Positions 17,496 through 25,868 of a stretch of 64,000 nucleotides of DNA are shown here, one piece after another (within the stretch, counting starts at the first letter, position 1; each line of letters opens with the position of its first letter). The notes under the pieces were generated by a model. It searched no databases. It saw only the letters and a list, made by a program, of their open reading frames with translations, and was not told the DNA's origin. Source of the stretch: Hazenella coriacea (GTDB lineage Bacteria; Bacillota; Bacilli; Thermoactinomycetales; Thermoactinomycetaceae); NCBI RefSeq assembly GCF_004341825.1, contig NZ_SMAG01000009.1, positions 53,057 to 117,056 on the forward strand, read 5' to 3'. Made by a program: the position numbers and the translations under genes.

Positions 17496-19022
17496 TTATT
17501 CCCAAAACTTACGATCTAATGTTCGATATTGAATCGCTTCTGCAATATGTGCTACCTGAATTTCCTCTTCCGCTGCTAAATCGGCAATAGTTCGTGCTAC
17601 TTTCAAAATCCGATCATGAGCTCGTGCACTGAGTCCTAAGGTGTCAAAAGAGTGTTTTAATATCTGTTGACATGCGTCATTAATTTTGCAGTATTTTCTT
17701 ATTTCAGAAGTGCTCATGTTGGAATTAGACAGAGTCTCACTTTGATTAAATCGGGAATCTTGCCGCTCTCTCGCTTGGTTCACACGTGCACGAATAGCGG
17801 TAGAGTCTTCATTAGTCTGTTTAGAAGAGAGTGTCTGATAATCAACCCGAGGGACTTCGATATGAATATCGATCCGGTCTAATAAAGGTCCCGATATTTT
17901 GGACCGATACCGTTGTATTTGATGAGCAGTACAAGTGCAAGTTCGATCACTTTCGTAGCCAAAGAAGCCACAAGGACAAGGGTTCATACTTGCTATAAGC
18001 ATAATTTCTGCTGGATACGTTAAGACGACTCGAGCTCGCCCTAGGGTAACTTCTCGGTCTTCTAAAGGCTGTCGTAACACTTCCAGAGACGACTTTGAGA
18101 ATTCGGGTAACTCATCTAAAAATAGGACTCCTCGATGAGAAAGACTCACTTCTCCTGGCTTTGGAATGGCTCCGCCACCAATGAGGCCTGCTGAAGAAAT
18201 CGTATGGTGGGGAGAACGAAACGGACGTTCTGTGATAAGTTTTCCACGTTGAGAGGTTAGACCAGCAATACTACAAACCTTTGTTACTTCTAAGGATTCT
18301 TGTAAATTCATTCGAGGTAAGATCGTCGGGATGCGCCGAGCAAGCATGGTTTTACCTGAGCCAGGCGGACCGATTAGGAGGAGATTATGTCCTCCGGCAG
18401 CCGCTACTTCCATGGCTCGTTTGACATGTGTTTGTCCTTGAACATCTGCAAAATCGATGGACGGAGTAGAAGGATGCTGGGTTGTTTCAATCGCAGTGGG
18501 TGAGGGAGTCCATTCACTTCGGAAATATTGAACAGCTTGCTGTAATGTTTGTACAGGAATTATTTGAATTCCCTCAACCAATGATCCCTCTGTTGCATTC
18601 GAAGCGGGAAGCATCACGGTTTGAAACCCCTGCTTTTTTGCTTCCAGCACCATGGATAGTACTCCTGACAGGGGGCGTAAAGTTCCATCTAACGCTAATT
18701 CTCCTATAAAAAGAAACCTTTCTGTCTGGGGAACTTCTAATTGTCCGCTTGCCATCAGTACTCCTACTGCAATAGCAAGATCAAGTCCAGCTCCCTCTTT
18801 TTTTACATCTGCTGGAGCCAAATTAGTCGTAATTCGTTGTAAAGGAAAGTTCGCTCCACAATTTTTTACCGCAGCTCTCACTCGTTCTTTAGCCTCGCGT
18901 ACTGAAGAATCAGGTAAACCAACGATATCAAACATCGGTAACCCATTGCTTATATCAACCTCAACCTCAACAATAAATCCATCAATACCAAGTACATTTG
19001 CACTATATAGTTTTGCGTACAA
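17496..19022 (-). CDS. comM: ComM/YifB-type AAA+ ATPase (Mg-chelatase-like)
   Basis: The 508-residue protein has the N-terminal ComM domain (SANVLGIDGFIVEVEVDISNG, FDIVGLPDSSVREAKERVRAA), then the Mg-chelatase-like AAA+ module. Walker A is GPPGSGKTMLARR. SPHHTISSAGLIGGG, the Walker B segment HRGVLFLDELPEF and the Cys-rich NPCPCGFFGYESDRTCTC loop follow. ComM in naturally competent bacteria is a helicase that drives branch migration during transformation. Together with dprA at 38.9 kb this is compatible with DNA uptake functions, but many non-competent species keep it. Length is typical. Confidence 0.93.
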   Translation of the reverse strand: MYAKLYSANVLGIDGFIVEVEVDISNGLPMFDIVGLPDSSVREAKERVRAAVKNCGANFPLQRITTNLAPADVKKEGAGLDLAIAVGVLMASGQLEVPQTERFLFIGELALDGTLRPLSGVLSMVLEAKKQGFQTVMLPASNATEGSLVEGIQIIPVQTLQQAVQYFRSEWTPSPTAIETTQHPSTPSIDFADVQGQTHVKRAMEVAAAGGHNLLLIGPPGSGKTMLARRIPTILPRMNLQESLEVTKVCSIAGLTSQRGKLITERPFRSPHHTISSAGLIGGGAIPKPGEVSLSHRGVLFLDELPEFSKSSLEVLRQPLEDREVTLGRARVVLTYPAEIMLIASMNPCPCGFFGYESDRTCTCTAHQIQRYRSKISGPLLDRIDIHIEVPRVDYQTLSSKQTNEDSTAIRARVNQARERQDSRFNQSETLSNSNMSTSEIRKYCKINDACQQILKHSFDTLGLSARAHDRILKVARTIADLAAEEEIQVAHIAEAIQYRTLDRKFWE

Positions 19023-19290
19023 TCAATCCGCCTCCGCATGGTGAATATTACTAGCATTAAAATTCAACAATTTTCAACAAAATCCTTTATTTAGGAAAAT
19101 ATATTTCGCAAAATAGACTTAAAAAATAGTTTTATTATTTCGTGATGTGGAATAAATTTATTAATACCAATATTTAGTTGTATATCTTAAAAAATACCTT
19201 CATAAAAAATATTAAAAAGGGTGCTACGACTAATTAGGAATCATTATGATCTGCTTTAACCATATATGGGAAAGGGAGAGTGAATAAGTC
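19023..19290. other. Intergenic region, AT-rich
   Basis: Divergent gap between comM and the amidase gene. It is strongly AT-rich, with runs such as TTAAAAAATAG. It must hold both promoters; I cannot assign convincing hexamers. No small gene was seen. Confidence 0.4.
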
Positions 19291-20019
19291 ATGAGTTATT
19301 TGATTGCTTTGGATGACGGGCATGGATTATTTCCTACTCCTACACCAGGAAAGAGAACACCGATGGTTCCAGAAATTAATAGAAGGATCTATGAAAATGA
19401 GTTTAATAGAGAAGTCGTTAAATATTTGCATCAAGAACTGATTCGTTGTGGATTCCGAACTCTACTTGTAGCACCTACCGATGAAGATGTTCCTTTGTCC
19501 ACTCGAACTCGTTTAGCCAATCAGAAAGGAGCACACCTTTATGTATCTGTTCACTACAATGCAGGTGGTGGATCAGGTGTAGAAACCTACCATTTTCCGG
19601 GGAGTGTTCAAGGAGCTAAAGCAGCTAGAACTATTCATAAATATGTGATTCAGGGAACCAAACAAAGAGATCGTGGTGTAAAAACAGCTAATTTTCATGT
19701 GCTCAGAGAGACCAAGATGCCATCCGTCCTTATTGAATACGGTTTTATGGATGATCCTAGTTTACATGAAGCCCGTTTAATGTTAAATGTAGCTTTCCAA
19801 CAAGAATGTGCGAGGGAGACAGCCCAAGGAATCTGTGAATATTTTGGAATTGCCTATAAACCACCAGTTAACCAAAAAACGAAACCATTTTATGATGTAG
19901 TGGTGAATGGAGCAGATCGGGCATCATTAAGTGCTCGAAATATCAAAGAATTGAGTGCGTATTTAGTGAAAAAATTAAATGAAGGTGTTGATTCGATTAC
20001 CTTTAATAAAAGAAAATAA
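19291..20019 (+). CDS. N-acetylmuramoyl-L-alanine amidase (Amidase_3), no signal peptide
   Basis: This zinc amidase cuts the bond between muramic acid and the stem peptide. The 242-residue protein has DDGHG (first zinc His), the Glu in NEFNREV, the second His in YVSVHYNAGGGSG and the catalytic Glu in VLIEYGFMDDP. The catalytic domain spans about residues 1-185. A 55-residue tail (PPVNQKTKPFYDVVVNGAD...) follows, without recognised SPOR or LysM repeats. There is no signal peptide or membrane segment. That pattern is known from mother-cell-lysis enzymes such as CwlC and from phage endolysins. No phage genes are nearby, so a sporulation role is my inference. Confidence 0.85.
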   Translation: MSYLIALDDGHGLFPTPTPGKRTPMVPEINRRIYENEFNREVVKYLHQELIRCGFRTLLVAPTDEDVPLSTRTRLANQKGAHLYVSVHYNAGGGSGVETYHFPGSVQGAKAARTIHKYVIQGTKQRDRGVKTANFHVLRETKMPSVLIEYGFMDDPSLHEARLMLNVAFQQECARETAQGICEYFGIAYKPPVNQKTKPFYDVVVNGADRASLSARNIKELSAYLVKKLNEGVDSITFNKRK

Positions 20020-20144
20020 TGATGAAATCTATTGCTAATGAAGGATTTTCTGGAGTGTTGGGTTGCAAGTAAGAGAGGGTTAGAGAACTATGTTATAATG
20101 AAATTAGAAAATAATTACTGTCTAGAAGGCAAGAGGTGTAATAA

Positions 20145-20702
20145 GTGATTAGACCAGCAACCAAAGAAGACTACAAAATAGCAGTCAGACTCATTTATGA
20201 GACAATCGGGTCAATTGGAAGGACTTTGGCGGGTACTGAAAGTGATGAAGAGACGATTACAGTATTGGAGTCTTTTTTTCGGCAACCAGGAAATCGACTC
20301 AGTTATGAAAATGTAATTGTGAAAGAAATTGATGGGGATGTTGCAGGAATCCTTGTCTGTTATCACGGTAGTCAATCAGAAGAGTTAGATCAACCTTTTG
20401 TAGAACATTTGCAAGCAAAGACTCAAAAACAAGATATTACGATTGCTCGAGAAGCTCAGACTGATGAGTTTTACCTAGATACTCTGTGCGTAGATAAAAA
20501 ATATAGAGGAAGAGGACTAGCAACTGAGCTGATCTCAGCGTTTGAACAAAAAGCAAAACAACAAACTCATGATAAATTATCCCTTCTTGTTGAAAGAGAT
20601 AATCTACCTGCTTACCATTTATATAAAAAAATTGGATTTCAAGAGGATGGTACTGTGCAAGTGGGAACGATCCCCTTTGCTCATATGATTAAACTAATAT
20701 AA
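20145..20702 (+). CDS. GNAT-family N-acetyltransferase
   Basis: The 185-residue protein shows the GNAT fold: IRPATKEDY at the start, strand VAGILVCYHG, the acetyl-CoA loop LCVDKKYRGRGLATELI (R/QxxGxG/A), and the end motif NLPAYHLYKKIGFQEDG. It transfers an acetyl group from acetyl-CoA; the substrate is unknown. The GTG start has AAGAGGTG upstream. A single-gene unit with its own terminator. Confidence 0.88.
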   Translation: MIRPATKEDYKIAVRLIYETIGSIGRTLAGTESDEETITVLESFFRQPGNRLSYENVIVKEIDGDVAGILVCYHGSQSEELDQPFVEHLQAKTQKQDITIAREAQTDEFYLDTLCVDKKYRGRGLATELISAFEQKAKQQTHDKLSLLVERDNLPAYHLYKKIGFQEDGTVQVGTIPFAHMIKLI

Positions 20703-20705
20703 AGG

Positions 20706-20744
20706 AAAAACCACTTCTGATCATGATGTTTAGAAGTGGTTTTT
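20706..20744. terminator. Terminator after the GNAT gene
   Basis: A 13-bp stem, AAAAACCACTTCT with AGAAGTGGTTTTT, around a 13-nt loop. Flanking A and T runs allow use on both strands. Confidence 0.8.
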
Positions 20745-20755
20745 CTATAATCTGA

Positions 20756-20782
20756 GTCGTTTCTTAATGAAAAGAAACGACT
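20756..20782. terminator. Terminator after grpB-like gene (likely bidirectional)
   Basis: AGTCGTTTCTT pairs with AAGAAACGACT around a short loop, immediately beyond the stop codon of the minus-strand gene. It forms a double terminator array with the one at 20706-20744 between convergent genes. Confidence 0.55.
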
Positions 20783-21304
20783 TTATGATTGACTTGTGGC
20801 GATCCAAGCGAGTGCTTGTTGTTCGATATCCTCCACAAGTTTCCTTTTTCCTGCTATATAAGATGTAATATCATAAGGGTATTTTTGTGCAAGAATTTCT
20901 TTCAACTCCCCATAATCATTGGCAACTTGTGGGTGGGATCGAAGAAAGTCACGAAAAGCGAGGTGTCTATGGATGTGTTCATTTCCTTCTTGGAAAACAT
21001 GAACATGAGCCAAGTGAACAATTTCTCCCTTTTCAAAGTATCTTCGCCCAGAAATCCCATTTTCTCCTTTAGCTTTATAACCGAGATGACTCATTTGGGA
21101 GTAAAAAGGGTTAATGAGGTCGATGTTTTTAACCACCATCAAAATATCGATGATCGGCTTTGCCTTTAAATGAGGGATAGAAGTGCTGCCAATATGATGA
21201 AGATCGATGATCTCATTGGTAAAGATCTTTTTTATCTGTATAGCTTCTTGCTCAAATTGTTGTTTCCAAGAGGGGTTATATTCGGTTACCTCCACTTTTC
21301 TCAT
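20783..21304 (-). CDS. GrpB/UPF0157 family protein
   Basis: The 173-residue protein has VTEYNPSWKQQFEQEA, LHHIGSTSIPHLKAKPIIDILMVV (the nucleotidyltransferase-fold hallmark GSTSIPGLxAKPxIDI) and HLAFRDFLRSHP. This marks the GrpB (DUF/UPF0157) family, distant members of the nucleotidyltransferase superfamily. Biochemical function is not established. The ATG at 21304 has GGAGG at ideal spacing; the frame runs 20 codons further upstream without a better site. Confidence 0.85.
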   Translation of the reverse strand: MRKVEVTEYNPSWKQQFEQEAIQIKKIFTNEIIDLHHIGSTSIPHLKAKPIIDILMVVKNIDLINPFYSQMSHLGYKAKGENGISGRRYFEKGEIVHLAHVHVFQEGNEHIHRHLAFRDFLRSHPQVANDYGELKEILAQKYPYDITSYIAGKRKLVEDIEQQALAWIATSQS

Positions 21305-21431
21305 ATGATACCTCCAGATCGTTGAGGTTAGATGGTGAATGGAAATAGACGTGTAACAGATCACACGTCTCGAAAATTTTCCAATGAAAGATCTTTAATC
21401 ATGTTTCACACGTTCATGGGAATTTTAAAGA

Positions 21432-21734
21432 TTATAAATTGCTCATGGTACCAAGAAGAGCTAAACCTATAGCCAAAAGGGCAGTAAAAATACCATTGAT
21501 CAAGGTTCCAAGAATACTTGTTACCAAACCACCTATAGCGATTCCTTTATTTTCAGATTTCAAGCCTTTAGCACTCAAAAAAATACCTATAATTCCAGGA
21601 ATCAAACCAATAGGTGGAAAGATGAATATAAATACTAAGCCAATGATCCCTAAAACTAAGCCAACAATAGCTTTAGTGTTGTGTTGAGGATCACCTTTAC
21701 TAGGTTGTGGTTCAAAACTCATGGGTTGTTCCAA
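21432..21734 (-). CDS. DUF4190-like small membrane protein
   Basis: The 100-residue product has a Pro/Gln-rich N-terminal tail of about 20 residues and then two long hydrophobic segments (about 23-52 and 66-97) linked by KGLKSENKGIAIGG. This is the layout of DUF4190/DUF4190-like proteins, where the linker often reads ...G.A.AGL..G. Its role is unknown. The TTG start is supported by AAAGGGG and by the N-terminal tail of relatives; an internal ATG four codons on is an alternative. Confidence 0.7.
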   Translation of the reverse strand: MEQPMSFEPQPSKGDPQHNTKAIVGLVLGIIGLVFIFIFPPIGLIPGIIGIFLSAKGLKSENKGIAIGGLVTSILGTLINGIFTALLAIGLALLGTMSNL

Positions 21735-22108
21735 GATTTGTTTCCCCTTTCAAATACTGATGTTTTTCTTGTCGAACTTATCTTATCAGTATTATGTTAT
21801 AAATTCTAGAGTTTTGTTTGTTTAGAAGGTAAAGTTAAGTTTAAATAGATGCGGAAAAATTTCGTTCAGTTTTAGAAAAAATGGTCAAAGTCATTGAAGC
21901 ATATTTTGTGATTTCTATTTAACTTACAATAGTCACTTTGATCATCAGAACAAATTTAGCAAAGACATGATGGTCCAGCGATCCACAAGATGTATAGATT
22001 TATGGAATTTCTTTATAGATATTCATTATATTTGTCCATTATTTACTAACATGTTCTTTCCTTTGTAAGATCAATCTAAGTTTAACATGAAAGAAAAGGG
22101 TGAAACAG
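21735..22108. other. Intergenic region without visible genes
   Basis: About 370 AT-rich bases between the DUF4190-like gene and the 47-residue gene. It must contain divergent promoters; I see no confident hexamer pair and no other structure. Confidence 0.4.
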
Positions 22109-22252
22109 TTGGTGAAGGAAGATAAATTGAAGGAAGAAGAGTCAAAGTTGATTGACTTTGAGTACGGAGACTCTAATGTATTAGCTAATACGGATCATGA
22201 ATCACAAGGACAACCACGTATGAAGCCATATGATTATCCAGGTACTCTTTAA
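22109..22252 (+). CDS. Small acidic protein, 47 residues, unknown
   Basis: A TTG start follows AAAAGGGTG by six bases. The frame encodes 47 residues, charged at the N-terminus (KEDKLKEEESK), with a middle LIDFEYGDSNVLANTDHE and a Pro/Tyr-rich end KPYDYPGTL. No membrane segment, signal peptide or known motif is visible. A very strong terminator begins eight bases after the stop codon, which argues that the transcript is a dedicated single-gene unit. I do not recognise the family; the composition would fit a small cytoplasmic or spore-associated protein. Confidence 0.6.
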   Translation: MVKEDKLKEEESKLIDFEYGDSNVLANTDHESQGQPRMKPYDYPGTL

Positions 22253-22259
22253 GTATCAT

Positions 22260-22308
22260 CTACAGAAACCGGAGTTAGGATAGTAACTCCGGTTTCTGTA
22301 GTTTTTTT
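22260..22308 (+). terminator. Very strong terminator after the 47-residue gene
   Basis: A perfect 18-bp stem (CTACAGAAACCGGAGTTA and complement) with a 6-nt loop is followed by seven T. It may also help stop the convergent MBL gene. Confidence 0.9.
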
Positions 22309-22327
22309 ATTTAAAAATTTGAAACGG

Positions 22328-23152
22328 CTAAAGTCCAAGTTCTTTTTTGATTAACTGGATATTTGACTCATGGGATGAAATGAGTCCTGATCGAAATCGA
22401 TAATGTTTTAGTTCTTGATCAAGAAGATGGAGTTGATTGGTTTTTACTGCATGAGTAAGTAACTTCAAATAGGCTTTTGATTGTTCGCAACGATGATTCA
22501 TTTCATTGGGATCAGTTGTAAATTGACCATGACCAGGTACAAGTAATCGGATAGAATGTTGCTTGAGAATTATTTCTGCTTTGATTAAGGTTTTTTGGTA
22601 AGCAGAGAAGCTGTCATAAATGAAAGGGAATTCAACATCAGAGAGATAGTCACCTGCGATCCAGATCCCTAAAGGTTCAACAATACAAAACACTCCATCT
22701 GGCGTATGTCCAGGAGTTTGATAAAAGGTAAGAGTGGTTTGTCCAAAACGAATGGTTTGTCCATCCTTACTAATGGGATGATCCACTTGTGGAAAAAGAT
22801 TGGGATAAGTTCGTTCTAAGTAATATTTCTGATCAAACTGCTGGATGGTATCTAGAATTTCAGCCTTTTTTACTTCGGAAAATTGATTAAATAGTTGGTG
22901 AGCAATTGTGGTCGCTTCAGGAAAGGCACCTGCACCAAGAATATGGTCAAAATCAGAGTGAGTAAACAATAAAACCAGTTGGCGATTTTCGCGGATTCGT
23001 TCGACTTCATCATGAATTTCATCTACTTCATGGGGTAGCCAAGTAGGATCAACGACTAAAACGATATCATTTGTAATCACAATAGTAGAATTAGTTTGAT
23101 AGAGGGGGCTTTGGAAAATGATGACCTGTTCTGAGCGATAACTAATCGGCAT
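22328..23152 (-). CDS. Metallo-beta-lactamase-fold hydrolase
   Basis: The 274-residue protein has the MBL zinc motif THSDFDHILGAG (HxxxDH form, SD replacing HxH), PGHTPDG, the bridging Asp in IAGDYLSD and the late His in LVPGHGQ. It has no signal peptide and is predicted cytoplasmic. The family covers glyoxalase-II-like thioesterases, nucleases and other hydrolases; the substrate cannot be assigned here. The first zinc motif has Ser in place of the usual second His (HSDFDH rather than HxHxDH), which may affect metal binding. Confidence 0.85.
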   Translation of the reverse strand: MPISYRSEQVIIFQSPLYQTNSTIVITNDIVLVVDPTWLPHEVDEIHDEVERIRENRQLVLLFTHSDFDHILGAGAFPEATTIAHQLFNQFSEVKKAEILDTIQQFDQKYYLERTYPNLFPQVDHPISKDGQTIRFGQTTLTFYQTPGHTPDGVFCIVEPLGIWIAGDYLSDVEFPFIYDSFSAYQKTLIKAEIILKQHSIRLLVPGHGQFTTDPNEMNHRCEQSKAYLKLLTHAVKTNQLHLLDQELKHYRFRSGLISSHESNIQLIKKELGL

Positions 23153-23246
23153 AAATGTCCTCCATTTTGCTGAGCTGATGATCTTATTATAACTTTAGCA
23201 GCGTTTCTTTTCTAACCATGATCGGTGAGGAGTCGTTTTCATCGTT

Positions 23247-23372
23247 ATGGGTAATTCATTATCTAAGGAGCTGAATGGAATCAGATTGTATCCTTTGGGA
23301 GTGAATAAGAAATATTACTTGTATAAGCGATTGATTGATAATTGGAGGAGGAAGGGAAATTGTTACATCTGA
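23247..23372 (+). CDS. Possible 41-residue basic leader ORF
   Basis: An ATG frame encodes 41 residues rich in Lys, Arg and Tyr (GVNKKYYLYKRLIDNWRRKG). It overlaps the start of the next gene by 13 bases. The only purine-rich site (GTGAGGAG) is 13 bases upstream, which is long. It could be a translationally coupled small protein or chance. No family recognised. Confidence 0.25.
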   Translation: MGNSLSKELNGIRLYPLGVNKKYYLYKRLIDNWRRKGNCYI

Positions 23373-23644
23373 CTTTAGAGGAAATGAATATGCTATCAGA
23401 ACAACTTGAAAAGGAAAAGGCACGCTTGCATCAACAATATAGTCAACAACCGATTGAGCAAAGTAATGCTGATCAGCAATTGCATATCGTAAGTCAATTA
23501 CAGAAGAAATTAAAAGATTTAAAAGCTAATGTCACGGAAGAAGAGAAAGAAATGCTCACTTGTTTATTACAAGACGAAATTGAGCAGATCCACGGTCATA
23601 GCCCAGGAGTTTATGAATCAATTCTCAACAAATTAAATCAATAA
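23360..23644 (+). CDS. Small coiled-coil protein, unknown
   Basis: The 94-residue product is highly charged and predicted helical: LTLEEMNMLSEQLEKEKARLHQQY, then LHIVSQLQKKLKDLKANVTEEEKEMLTCLLQDEI. Heptad-like Leu spacing suggests a coiled coil. No catalytic motif, signal peptide or membrane span. I prefer the TTG at 23360, eight bases after GGAGGAGG; the longer in-frame TTG at 23342 would overlap the ribosome site. Function unknown. Confidence 0.65.
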   Translation: MLHLTLEEMNMLSEQLEKEKARLHQQYSQQPIEQSNADQQLHIVSQLQKKLKDLKANVTEEEKEMLTCLLQDEIEQIHGHSPGVYESILNKLNQ

Positions 23645-23692
23645 AATAAATGAACCACCTACGCAGGATGTGTGGTGGTTCATTTATTTTTT
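23644..23692. terminator. Terminator between convergent genes
   Basis: A 16-bp A/T-flanked stem (AAATAAATGAACCACC and complement) with a 13-nt loop. T runs on both strands allow bidirectional use. Confidence 0.8.
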
Positions 23693-23710
23693 ATGAAAGA
23701 GATTTGAGAA

Positions 23711-24340
23711 TCAGCTGTTAAAAGTGAAGGATCGCTTGCGAATTTTACGGTAGCCGGCTGCGATGGATAGTGTAATGATTGCCCCATACATAGCTAATTC
23801 CATATCATGATGGGAATCCCATGGATCGCCTTGCAATCCAATAAACATGGTTCCTAAATCTGGAGCAACGATAAAGGTTGTCCACATCTCAAGCAGTTCA
23901 TAAAATGCACCTGCGGCTAAAATGGTGATGACTGAAAAGAATCCAATCCATTTTTTGGGGATTTTTATTATATGAGAAAATAGTTCATAAACGGGTAACA
24001 CGATAAGAAGTCCAAAGGAAAAATGAACAACTCGATCATAGTAATCCCTTGATAGATCCACCCATCCCTTGATCCAAGCGTCAAAAGGAGTGCTATAGGA
24101 ATAAGAGGCTCCATAGGTATGGAGAGCGAAAAAAAGAGCAATCATGGCATAGGAGAGATTGGAAAATTGAAAACGATGGTAGGTAATCGCTAAAAAACCA
24201 AAGAAAAGGAAGATTAATACATGTTCTATAAACCAGATATTCCGGTTATGAGGAGAAATAGACATGATAACCCAAAAAACAAAATAACTAAGTATGATGA
24301 TATGGAGTGTATAATTTTCTCTAAAAGGTTGTTTCTCCAA
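23711..24340 (-). CDS. DUF2238 (YjdF-type) integral membrane protein
   Basis: The 209-residue protein has about six hydrophobic segments. It carries the conserved polar motifs of DUF2238/YjdF proteins: LHTYGASYSYSTPFDAW, YYDRVVHFSFGLL, FYELLEMW and GDPWDSHHDM. The charged residues within the membrane suggest an unknown catalytic or transport role. I start at the TTG after GGAGGGGG with five-base spacing; an upstream TTG is part of the ribosome site. The terminator of the coat gene lies 20 bases upstream, so it has its own promoter in that gap or is read through. Confidence 0.82.
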   Translation of the reverse strand: MEKQPFRENYTLHIIILSYFVFWVIMSISPHNRNIWFIEHVLIFLFFGFLAITYHRFQFSNLSYAMIALFFALHTYGASYSYSTPFDAWIKGWVDLSRDYYDRVVHFSFGLLIVLPVYELFSHIIKIPKKWIGFFSVITILAAGAFYELLEMWTTFIVAPDLGTMFIGLQGDPWDSHHDMELAMYGAIITLSIAAGYRKIRKRSFTFNS

Positions 24341-24366
24341 TGGTTCCCCCTCCAAGTTGTTAAGAA

Positions 24367-24387
24367 AGCCCCCTAATAAAGGGGGCT
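24367..24387 (-). terminator. Terminator of the CotF-like gene
   Basis: An 8-bp GC-rich stem (AGCCCCCT with AGGGGGCT, 5-nt loop) is followed on the minus strand by TTTCTT. Confidence 0.7.
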
Positions 24388-24405
24388 CCCAAATTTGGAT
24401 CTAGC

Positions 24406-25062
24406 TTATTGCATCATGTTATTGGGTTGAGACATTGGCGGTTGATTGTGGGTAGGAGCAAAAGAGTTTAACATGATTTGCATGTCTTGTTGGGATAATT
24501 GAGGAACTTGATAAAATTGTTTTTTGTTTTGGTATAGGAATAATTCATAAGCCATTTCTGCACAATTAGGAACACTTTCAGCTAATACCCGACGTACGAT
24601 TGGATTGGTCACTTCACAAGCTGCGACGGCTTTCATGCCAGCCATAGATTTGAGCATACTTAACATTTGACTTGAAATACAACCATCTGAAAGTTCATTA
24701 GTGGATTGAGCTGGTTTTTTGGGTTGGGTTGGTTTCATTCCGAAGATGACTTGATTATCTTGGTTCATTTGATAAGGTTTTGTTCCATGAGAGGGATCCT
24801 GTCCTGTACTAAAACATTGGACTAACATGTTGTATTCATCGGATATGAACTGATATTGACGATTTAGGATGTTTAATAACTCTTGATCCTTCACTAATTG
24901 ACGAAGAATCATATATTGATTTAATGTATCGATTGTTCCTGAGAGAACTTCATGAACATCAAAAACTTCATGACCACCATGATTCATTTTCATGGATACA
25001 TGTTGATTTCCTTGTTGCATATTCAATGATGAACTGGTTTGATTACCTGATTGTATTTGCAT
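24406..25062 (-). CDS. CotF-family spore coat protein
   Basis: The 218-residue protein contains MNHGGHEVFDVHEVLSG, LRQLVKDQELLNILNRQYQF, FGMKPTQPKKP, VAACEVTNPIVRRVLAESVPN and AYELFLYQNKKQFYQVPQL. These are landmarks of the Coat_F (CotF/YhcQ) ferritin-like helical family found in the coat of Bacillales spores. The Gln/Asn/Met/Pro-rich tails are typical of coat proteins. AGGAGG precedes the ATG. It is direct evidence that the organism sporulates. Expression late in the mother cell is expected, but I could not identify a sigma-E or sigma-K promoter. Confidence 0.88.
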   Translation of the reverse strand: MQIQSGNQTSSSLNMQQGNQHVSMKMNHGGHEVFDVHEVLSGTIDTLNQYMILRQLVKDQELLNILNRQYQFISDEYNMLVQCFSTGQDPSHGTKPYQMNQDNQVIFGMKPTQPKKPAQSTNELSDGCISSQMLSMLKSMAGMKAVAACEVTNPIVRRVLAESVPNCAEMAYELFLYQNKKQFYQVPQLSQQDMQIMLNSFAPTHNQPPMSQPNNMMQ

Positions 25063-25172
25063 ATGGGACTCCTCCTAAAGCAATGTTTTGCCACATTTTT
25101 AATATCTCCAATTTGTACAGGTTGATAGCGGTATAAATTGGTAAATAATTAGGAGTCACCATGTTAATTTAT

Positions 25173-25673
25173 TTAATGAATGAGTTGTTCATGATATTCA
25201 ATCGGTTCTTGTTTAAGATTATTTTGTTTATATTGCACGGCACTGATGGATTCTAAAATTTTTCTTTGATCAGGGGTGATCGTCAATGTAAATTCTTTTT
25301 CAGTAGAGGGTAGCTTTTTAATTTGCTTATCATTTAAATAAACAAATATGTCTAGGTTAGATTGATAATTTTCTAATGTAAATGTTAGTTCAACTGGATC
25401 CGTTTCATTTGGCGTCATGATAGTGAGTGGGTAGCTCTCACCGATTGGGACACTGCTTCCAGTGAGTTGAAGAGATCCTTTGCCAATGTTTTTTTCTTGA
25501 GGAATAGAAGGGGCAATGTTTGATGGCGGGGGAGCCAATGGACCACTTGTTATGGGCTGATTTTTTAAGGGATTATCATCTTCTGCATATGAACTATTTT
25601 GTGACTGATAAATATAAATCAGTATACCACTGATAACTAACCCAATTGCTGTCAAGCCGATGATTTTTTTCAT
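25173..25673 (-). CDS. Membrane-anchored or secreted protein, unknown
   Basis: The 166-residue product has one N-terminal hydrophobic segment (IIGLTAIGLVISGILIYIY), then a Pro-rich stretch (SGPLAPPPSNIAPSIPQ). A predicted beta-rich outer part follows, with a Ser/Thr stretch, FTLENYQSNLDIFVYLNDKQI and LTITPDQRKILESI. It looks like an uncleaved anchor with an extracytoplasmic domain. No family recognised. The ATG at 25673 follows GGAGG. Confidence 0.65.
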   Translation of the reverse strand: MKKIIGLTAIGLVISGILIYIYQSQNSSYAEDDNPLKNQPITSGPLAPPPSNIAPSIPQEKNIGKGSLQLTGSSVPIGESYPLTIMTPNETDPVELTFTLENYQSNLDIFVYLNDKQIKKLPSTEKEFTLTITPDQRKILESISAVQYKQNNLKQEPIEYHEQLIH

Positions 25674-25822
25674 TTCATAACCTCCAATTGAATCATAATT
25701 GTACAGAACAAGCAAAGATGAAGTAAAGCCCGTAGATAAAAGTATATTTAGGAATATTATAAATCTTCCCCTTTTAATTAGCTATAGGTTTGATCAAATC
25801 AAACTTAGATCCTTGTTGTAAA

Positions 25823-25857
25823 ATGCCTTGAAGCCCCAAAAACAGGATTCAAGGCAT
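25823..25857 (-). terminator. Terminator of the TM2/PH gene
   Basis: A perfect 10-bp stem (ATGCCTTGAA with TTCAAGGCAT) with a 15-nt loop is followed by TTTT on the minus strand. Confidence 0.65.
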
Positions 25858-25868
25858 CAAAACCAAGT

